A stretch of 64,000 bases of DNA from Paralichthys olivaceus. Taxonomy: Eukaryota; Chordata; Actinopteri; Pleuronectiformes; Paralichthyidae. A program made the translations under genes and the position numbers. Shown here one piece after another: positions 56,327-64,000 of this stretch (positions within the stretch are counted from its first letter, which is position 1; each line of letters starts with the position of its first letter). The notes beneath the pieces were generated by a model that was not told the DNA's origin, ran no database searches, and saw nothing but the letters and a program-made list of their open reading frames with translations. The stretch covers positions 18,200,501-18,264,500 of the forward strand of contig NC_091112.1 of NCBI RefSeq assembly GCF_024713975.1, read 5' to 3'.

Positions 56327-58263
56327 ACTTTAGTCTATGACTTTAGCTTGATTGAATTTAAGTAGACCTTTGGGCCTAGTGAGTGTCTTCTAATTTGTTG
56401 TGTGATATGATTCATTGTGTATCCATGTGTATTTGTAGTGTATATGTATCCCTATATACATGTGTGTATCTGTGTTAATATATCCTCTATGTTTGAATAT
56501 GGTCAAAAGGTCGTGCATATAAGCACAGGAATGAGAGGTTGTTGCTGTCTAACTAGCACAATCAAAAATGAAGGGAAGAAGCAGACAAACTGTTTTCGCA
56601 CCAAGAACAGCTCCTGTGACACAGAGAAGGCCTCCCTCTGAGACACTTCAGGGACTGAGTAGCTCTCAGCAGCACGTTCTCCGCCAAGGTCCAACAGTCC
56701 CCTTCATTTCAATCAAGCTGCAAATTGCACACACTCATAAATATCACTCACCCAAATATGTCGGATTTTCTTCATCAAGATTCTGTCTCACAATATTAAA
56801 GACGGTAGTTTTTGAGTAATCCTGCTGACAAACACGCAAACAACCAGTCCAGTGGACAGGGTCGAAGTTAAAAGTGATTACACTGTGCCGCAGTTTGCAG
56901 CAGTGGATAAATACCCATAGGGTTGAGACATTTAATAATTAAATCAGTGAGTTCATGTCGTACACACAAAAAAACTGCATATTTATATGTGTATGTTTAT
57001 GTATAAGTAAAACAAAATGTAGTCTATTATCATTAAATGTCCCTCAAACCTTCACATAATACATGTTTTCTCAATATTGTGATATCCTGGGCATCCTCTT
57101 TTCACAATATATTAGTTTTAGAAATGTTTATATTTCAGTAAATTATATGTTTGTTATGTTGTGTTCATGATGAGGCAATGTCTGTGAATAAAACAGTGAA
57201 CAATTGATCTAATATGCAAATCAATTTTCTGTACACTTCACTATGTGGTTGATTAAATTGTTAAAAATGATAAAATCTATTTTGGGAGTTTTGGGGGGAC
57301 AGTTCTGAGATATTTCCAAATATCTAATTCTTTCATTTTTGTGTTAATCTGTTGTTGAGACACAAACTATGCTTGTACTGTTTTGCCTCTAAACATGTTA
57401 CCTCGGGTTGTCACTCGATAAAAACTGAATCTGTAGTCTCATTTACCAAACAGTATTTATTAATGCAAAAACATCCAAAACAAAACAATGTGTGCCCTCA
57501 GTGTCTTGTGTAATTTATTCCATTGGAGATACACAGACTCCATCTTCAGGTGACACATGGATGTGCAGTATTCACACACACAAAAATGAATCTACTCTCT
57601 ACATTCAGTGCACAGGGACGAACAGTCACGCTCATAATAAATGCACCGTATCAAAAAGAGCAGAGGGATGGACGTTGATGATGGTTTACCCTGGAAACCT
57701 GATTCAGGAGTTAGAGGCTGTGCCATGTCCGAGTCAAGACAGAAGAACAACACCAGTGAGGTCCATGAACAGAGAGACAACCTTAACACGCCCTTTCTCT
57801 TACAGAGTATCCAGGAAGTCAAGCAGAACCGATACCTGAACTGTCAAACATCAACCAGCACAGAGAGAAGAAAACCATGTAGAGATCAACAGTGACATAA
57901 AGTGGAAGTTAAATATTTTTTTTAAAATGATTCAATAAACTGAAAATAAGAAACATAAGTCACTGAGTCAATGTAACCATAAAAATGTATAATTAACTTG
58001 TTAAGAGTGTTATGAAAGTGATTGTGAGAAGAAATGTTATAATGATGCAGGAATAAATACTACTTCTTTTTCAATAAATGTTTAAAGAGAATATTAATAG
58101 TTTTAAAATCGCTGTGTACTGGTATGAGAGGAGGCGAGAGCACTTTGGACAGAAGCCTGAGGAAAAGTGAATTAAGTGTTTCAATTGGTTCATACGATCT
58201 CTGCCCACTCTGTCTGCTCACTGGAAATGATCTGATGCATATGTTACATTTTTCTCTCTTAAA

Positions 58264-58400
58264 AGTCTTTTATTTTGGTAGTTTTCCCTTAATGCTGTTG
58301 AGGGTTAAGGACACAGGGTGTTGCACCTTGTTAAGCCATTTGAGACAAGTTGTGATTTGTGAATATGTGCTTTACAAATAAAATGTGATTGATTGATATG
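58264..58400 (+). repeat. Retroposon-like 3' tail
   Basis: GTTGAGGGTTAAGGACACAG, GGTGTTGCACCTTGTTAAGCC and GTGCTTTACAAATAAAATGTG ending in GATTGATTGAT follow the order of a common fish SINE/LINE 3' tail with its short tandem end. Confidence 0.65.
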
Positions 58401-59889
58401 TCTCCATGAACAGGTCATTTAAAATGATCTAATGTGGGATATCCATGAAGGGGTGGCAAAAAGAGAAGACGTGATTCTGCTGCATGGGGACACTACGTCA
58501 CCTCAATCACGAATCCTAACAAGAGCAACTCTACTGGAAACAAATCGACACGCCGGCAGTGCAGCTTTAAGCCCAACTGAAGACAGCGGTACAGCTTTGA
58601 GCCCAGCTGTATGACTGAGGGAACAGATGGAGACTCCCTGATAGGCCAGAGGGTCTCAGCAAAGGGCTCGCTGCAGTTATCCATCCTCTTTGACTTCCTG
58701 CAACATCTGGAGCAGTTGATGATCATGATTTTTTGACTTTTTCTGCCTTTAATCGTATCTCTCAAACTCCAAGTAGCTTATAGGTGTAAGTACAATATCA
58801 CATGGACAGATTAACTTGATTATTGAAATAATTGTTGTATTTGTCATGTATAAAAGACATACAGTTTCATGTTTGTTTCTGATACTAATAAATAAGGCAC
58901 ATAGAGGAGGCAATCCAGTCTTATTGTGTCTTAAGGTTTCATTAAAATGCCTCAGTGATATCGAATTACAGATAGGAATAAAGAATAAAAGCATTCAAGG
59001 CTGGATAAATCTCCTTCACCACAGCCTATTAGTTATATGATCATAGCCTTGTTCAGGTGTTCAGCTGGCAGGGTAATGACGTGAGGGCCGAGCACGTCTG
59101 GAGTAACACTCCATTCACTCCCACTAGGTGTCACCTCAAGCATGCATTCTGTGAGACCACCCATGAGTCAAAGAACAATAGGATGAGTGGTGAATATTGC
59201 CAATAGGGATCTATGCATCATATACAAAAACAAATACATCAGCAAATTCATTTTATTGTATTGCACACAATCACCAATTTCAGATAAATCACACTGTTAT
59301 TCATTTTATATTTTATGAATGGTTGTGTGTAGCTGAAACTCTGACACATCAGGGATTTAGCTCGAACTAGACCCATCCGAGCTGTAAAGTAATACAACAA
59401 AAACAAGGTTTCAGGTATTTTATGACCATTTTCAGGCTTTTGCACAAGATGATCTTGAGTTTCCTTTCCACTTTGTCCCATTGGGTAAGACTGCCAGTCA
59501 CCAAACTACACCCAATTCATTTCCATGTTAATCTGGTTAAATATAGATAAGGTTAAATAAAGTGGTTACTGCAAACTGCATCATCCTTTAAGCAATAACA
59601 TATTTATAGCACAGAGGAGATGACGAAACATCCAAAAAGCAGAAACGACAGTTTAAAAAGTCCCTGAATGTCACAAAGGAGATGGAAGCAAAAAAACAGA
59701 TTTTCTTTATTATATGAGTCTTAATGTTGAGGCAAACTAACTACAGTTAACTAAATAACTAAAATACTGCTGAGTTATATTTTCTATATATTATATTATA
59801 ACAAAAAGGTGATGTCTGTATGAGAGGTGATTAGTGCCACAGTGAATGGGAGGGAAGAGATGCATATTTAAACAAAAACCTTTAGGCAA

Positions 59890-59975
59890 AAAAAGGTTTA
59901 TTTGTATAGCACATTTTATATTTTAAATAACTAGAAATTCAAAGTACTTTACATAAAAAACATTACACATACAAA
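59890..59975 (+). repeat. Dispersed repeat tail fragment
   Basis: GGTTTATTTGTATAGCACAT...CAAAGTACTTTACATAAAA matches the wording of a widespread fish repeat tail. Boundaries approximate. Confidence 0.55.
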
Positions 59976-60151
59976 ATTAACTGTATATACATCAACTTTC
60001 TTCCTGCACGGACACTGATGAAAGTACTGTTGTCATCAAATTGTGTGAATATTCATAGGTTTAATCATGATTATTTATTACTTATATTTGTCTACAGTAA
60101 ACTAATATACCTCCAAAGTCATACTAACGCTTGAATTCCCAAAGACAGCCA

Positions 60152-60436
60152 TTAAAGGTTCAGTGTGTAAGATTTAGGTGAAAGGCAGAAATTGAATATA
60201 CATTCTTTACCTTCATATTTAAATACTTTATATTTACATTGGGAGGTGGTCCTCTCTACGGAGGCTGCCATGTTTTTTATAGTCGTCCAGACTGGACAAA
60301 CTAAACACATTTTGAGTTTTCATAAAAATCGAAGGCTACCACTGGTTTTGTTATGTTTGGAAGGGGAGGGTGAGATGAGGGGTATTCAGCTGCTTAATGC
60401 AAATTCACCACAAAATTCCTCACACTGAACCTTTAA
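60152..60436 (-). mobile_element. TTAA-flanked MITE, copy 4
   Basis: Reverse-orientation copy with TTAA at both ends and an internal deletion of about 70 bp compared with copy 3 (the CTTTACCCCAG...region). It lies about 0.7 kb upstream of maneal. Confidence 0.85.
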
Positions 60437-60840
60437 GGTCCACCGCTCCTTCTTTGTGGCTCTAATCGCCCCTCATACATCTCTTTCCGGTGGTCGGGGT
60501 TAATCCCACCTCCCTCCTGCCATCAGCACAGATACACATGCTCTGTTTCATTCTTCTCTCTGGTCTGAACAGCCAGTAAACACAGTGTCTCTCTAATCCA
60601 GGACTGTGTCTGGCGACAGAGACAGGTGTGATGGGGATGGGATGAGAGGAGGAGAAGGAGAAGGAGAGGAGAGGAGAACCGGCTGATTGGATGGAAAACA
60701 AAGGTAACCACACTTGGTTTGTTCCAGCTTTGATAGAAACCTCTGCGCTGCTGACAGAGACATGGAGGAACTGTTGAGCGACGTGTCACTTCCCCTCTGA
60801 GGAGAAACGATGGAGGGGGGATCTAATCCGACATGAGCAT

Positions 60841-61107
60841 CATGGCTGCGCGCAGACGAGCAGGAGGAGATTTAGCGTGGCAGCGACGCGGAGCGGGACG
60901 CCCTCGGGTCGTGGTGATGGGAGTGATGTGAGATCTCTCTAGTCGTCGTGCGTTTTACACAGACTCCTTCCCAGCCAGCGTTTCCTCTCTTCTACCTGCT
61001 CGATGCTGACAGACGATCCGCGCGCTCTCGGGCTGTAGTTAGGGCGAAGCCGCATCACTCCTCCCGCTGGCTGCTGTCGCGGCTCCGCAGCACCACGGAC
61101 AGCGACC
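60841..61107 (+). promoter_or_regulatory. maneal: CpG-rich 5'UTR/promoter of maneal
   Basis: CpG density rises sharply here and continues into exon 1. A tiny upstream frame, MGVM-stop at 60917-60931, would lie in the 5'UTR if transcription starts before it. No TATA box was identified. Confidence 0.5.
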
Positions 61108-61612
61108 ATGACGCGCCTCCGCAGGAAGGCTCTCGTCGCGCTCTTCCTCTTCACGCTCTTCATCTTCGGCACCATGATGGGGCTGCGGACGCTCAAACCC
61201 AGCGACGGCTTCTCGGACATGGCCCCCGGCATGGACCTCATCGTGGAGCGGTCCGACAGGCGGCGGCTCGACGTGAAAGACGTGGCTGCGTCGCCGGGCC
61301 AGTTCCACATGGGCAGCAGCGACACGAAGGTGGTCTTCAGCAGGTCCGACCGAGACTACAGCATCTTCTACGATGTGCACATATTCTACTATCTGTGGTA
61401 CGGCTCCCCCGGCATGGACAACAAGTACATCCACTGGGATCATGTGCTGGTGCCACACTGGGACCCTAAGATCGCTGCCAGTCACGCTCAGGGAAGGCAC
61501 ACGCCACCGGAGGACATCGCCTCGAGTTTCTACCCTGAGCTGGGACCCTACAGCTCCAGGGACCCGACGGTGCTGGAGTCACACATGGCCCAGATAGAAG
61601 CGGCTGCAGCAG
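61108..61612 (+). CDS. maneal: maneal exon 1
   Basis: Starts at the ATG opening TRLRRKALVA. 168 codons plus one base, donor GCAG|GTAACA. Confidence 0.95.
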
Positions 61613-62163
61613 GTAACAGTTTTGGCAACGCTCGGTCTGCATGGTTGGCTTGTTGTGGTGTGTGTTGGCATCCTCCCATAGGCAAAACTTAAGAGATCCT
61701 AGAATATTGATATTGCACTATAATGCAAAACAACAAGAGCAACTTTGCAACCTTGCTCTTCCAGTAGCTATAATTAAACAGTAATTGTCTGTTTAGAAAG
61801 AACGTGATACCTTCTCTTGCCATTTTTAAGTTGGAGTACAACTGAAGTTTTAGTAAAATGAATAAGTAAATATAAATTAAACGTAACTAAACTCTAACAG
61901 TTGTAGTTGCCTTTCTTTAAAGTAAAATCAACGTATCAGATTTTACAGTTTACAATGTGCTAAGTTCTACCAGGCTGGGATGGAACGAAAGGGTCAATGG
62001 CGATATTGGAAAATAAGTATTTCTCTCCCCTCCTCTCCATCCCGGTGTTGTAGGGGTGTTGGTGTTGTCCTGGTATCCTCCTGGGGTGGCAGACGACCAC
62101 GGGGAGCCCACGGAGGACCTGGTTCCCGCTGTCATGGACGCCGCCCACAGGCACAGCATCAAG
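61108..62163 (+). CDS. maneal: Glycoprotein endo-alpha-1,2-mannosidase-like protein, first two coding exons, partial
   Basis: Exons 61108-61612 and 62054-62163 join at a phase-1 intron to give 205 codons. The protein is a type II Golgi membrane protein by design: a short basic cytosolic tail (TRLRRK), an uncleaved signal-anchor at about residues 8-26, a stem, then the GH99 fold starting with IFYYLWYGSPGMDNKYIHWD, HWDPKIAASH, SSFYPELGPYSSRDP and VLVLSWYPPGVADDHGEP. GH99 enzymes cleave glucosylated mannose from N-glycans, while activity of the MANEAL branch is less certain. The N-terminal GTMMGLRTL fits MANEAL better than MANEA. The rest of the catalytic domain, including the expected HIQPYKGRDD exon, lies past 64000. 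Confidence 0.95.
62054..62163 (+). CDS. maneal: maneal exon 2
   Basis: Acceptor GTGTTGTAG, donor AAG|GTAACT. It encodes GVLVLSWYPPGVADDHGEPT and on to RHSIK, collinear with human MANEAL. Confidence 0.95.
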
Positions 62164-64000
62164 GTAACTGGTGAGACAACCGGTATGTTTTTTTCCTTTC
62201 TGATGATTTACTGAATGAGTGAATGGCTTGCCAGTGACAATTAATTGTGTGGTAGCATAAGACAAAAGCTAAAAATGTTCATATTCAGCATGGAAATAAG
62301 AAAGCTTCTTTGAATCAATTCATGTTGGTTGTGATATGATATCAATATGTGTCTCAAAGTCATAATCTAACATTGAACTAACATGTCATTGTTAGGTCAC
62401 ATGCTCCTTTAGAACACTGCCAATAAAAAAATGAAATTATCAATGTTCTATTTGACAAAAAGTAAAACCAGTGTAAGCTTTCAGGAGAGCCTGATACAAC
62501 TGGTAAAGTGAGTATAAAGTGAAATATAAGTGAATGGAGGGGTCGTCCGCTCTGAGACACGTACTGTAGGTGAGAGCAATAGCAAGAACACAGAGGCCTT
62601 GTTACATTACATAGTGATGAATGATGCGTTTGTTAATGTTGCCCCAGTGTGTTTCTTGTCTTTAATATCTCTGTGTTTTAAAGGTGCCTCTTGCGTTGCC
62701 TGTTAGTTGGCTAGTCAATAAACTTCTGCGGCTTGGAAGCTAACCACTATTACTATATTCGCCAATAAGTCACAACAATCTAGCAGGCTTACAAATTAAC
62801 CTTCAGTTACCATTAGGGGTCATAATATACTTGCTGTTAATTACATGTACATGTACACAAAATGGCTGCTTTGTGTATACTGCGTCCATTGGGTGCATAC
62901 GTTGCTCACAGCCTCAGAAATCAATGCAACACATATACAAGATGCAATACCCCGCGGGGTAATAGGGAGTCCTTGATATTTTCACAATGTGTCTGATTCA
63001 GGGTTCCGACAGACCACCCTTCACTTTTTCTGTCTTGATCTAGACATTAGCCAAATATAGATCTCAAGTGTCGCCATCTCTATGTTTACCGCTTGCACGT
63101 TTGGAAATGGCAGAAAGATCATGGAGCAGGTTGTATTAATCACAACAGAGTGACATCAAAGTACAGTGAAAAACAGCTTAGGCTAAAATAGCTTCCTTTA
63201 AGTGGTTTTCCTTCCTTGTAACTTTAACAGATTTCTGAGAAATTTGGTAAAAGAAAATAGTAATTAATACGATTCTATTCACTACTCATGAAAATCAAGG
63301 ACTTTCCTTGTCAAGATAAACAGCTGGTGGCACAAAATCTCCAGTTACATGCCATCACATAATAGCAGAAGTGGGCACAGTCTTAAATATAGCACCAGTA
63401 AAACTTTCTGCAGCGAAAACAGATCTGCTTGTGCACAACCACATCTTATTTTAAGACACACAAGTTATTATCCTATTTAAATATCATGAGTGCTCTTTAT
63501 GGAACTATCAAAGACACTTGCATCATGTGCTGCCTTGCACAAGGTTTAAGATAAGGTCCGATGTGTGTCACCCCCTTAATTCAAAACACAAAGTCTTGCA
63601 GCTGCATTGCCTTCTGGTCGACTGAGACTTCTCAACATCAAGAAATCTGTTTCAATGTTGATGCTCTGACCTGAAAACCTGACATTTAAAGTTGTATTGT
63701 CGTTGCAGAGAGATGAAAATGTTGTGCTATTGGACTCATTCTAACCAAAGCCAAAGACTTAAAGTGCTTTGGGGTAGATTTTCCCTTCAGTGCACAATTC
63801 CATCTCACAAAGTCCTACGTACTTAAACACTGAGGGCTTGCAGATACCATCGAGCTATAAGATGCTGAAGGTGCTCCAGACAGGCAGCAAAACAAGCTGA
63901 GCACAGACTGTAGATTCAGCATCGACAGGACAGAGGAGCTTTCCGTCACTCTACTTTCACGCTCCTTATATGGAAGTCTTAAACTGAGAACTGGGTCTCT
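62164..64000 (+). other. maneal intron 2 (open to the right edge)
   Basis: Non-coding. No third GH99 exon is found before the window ends, and no repeat is recognised. Confidence 0.75.

Larger units (their letters stand above)
54492..60840. other. Intergenic region between lin28a and maneal (divergent)
   Basis: The two genes point away from each other across about 6.9 kb counted from start codon to start codon. The region holds a palindrome (55303-55346), a MITE (55913-56326), tail-like repeat fragments (58264-58400, 59890-59975) and MITE copy 4. No coding exon could be supported. Confidence 0.75.

Noticed and set aside
60948..61469. Plus-strand frame of 173 codons overlapping maneal
   Set aside because: It begins at a GTG, runs in another frame through the CpG-rich start of maneal and has no homology.

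Overview
The window is vertebrate nuclear DNA and almost certainly comes from a spiny-rayed (acanthomorph) teleost. Coding sequence is split into short exons with GT-AG introns. CA/GT microsatellites are abundant, and short inverted-repeat transposons of the kind common in fish occur throughout. Five protein-coding genes can be supported by exon-level homology and by conserved splice phases. No RNA genes, CRISPR arrays or bacterial features were seen.

Layout. (1) 1-2330 is part of intron 1 of a FOXO gene. Its first coding exon (2331-2828, minus) encodes the first AKT site and most of the forkhead helices, and looks like foxo6. (2) 2829-18770 is about 16 kb without coding exons. It holds a GT microsatellite, a MITE, an old dispersed repeat, a Tc1-transposase relic and one candidate conserved non-coding block. 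(3) 18771-23609 (minus) is a complete nine-exon gene for a 245-aa RPA32 (RPA2)-type subunit, with a shortened N-terminus and one probable GC-AG intron. A frameshifted coiled-coil coding remnant lies antisense in its large intron. (4) 28920-35694 (minus) is the complete two-coding-exon kinase gene pdik1l (341 aa), with a probable 5'UTR exon in a CpG-rich promoter near 38.0-38.2 kb. (5) 43503-54183 (minus) is the complete four-exon lin28a gene (183 aa: cold-shock domain plus two CCHC knuckles). Its 3' flank carries let-7 and miR-125 seed matches. (6) 61108 onward (plus) holds the first two coding exons of maneal, a GH99 endomannosidase-like Golgi membrane protein. The rest lies beyond the window.

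Mobile and repeated DNA. Four copies of one TTAA-flanked MITE family lie at 22114, 36011, 39069 and 60152. Two other MITEs (8320-8911 and 55913-56326) and several ubiquitous teleost dispersed-repeat fragments are recorded. Two large perfect palindromes stand out, at 37653-37696 and 55303-55346.

The human counterparts of all five genes lie on the short arm of chromosome 1 (1p36-1p34), so the window looks like a retained ancestral linkage group. The genes are functionally separate: insulin-responsive transcription, ssDNA binding, a kinase, let-7 control and glycan trimming. They do not form a pathway, and no new biological system was recognised. The least expected items are the divergent RPA32 gene with its GC-AG intron and the nested antisense coding remnant.
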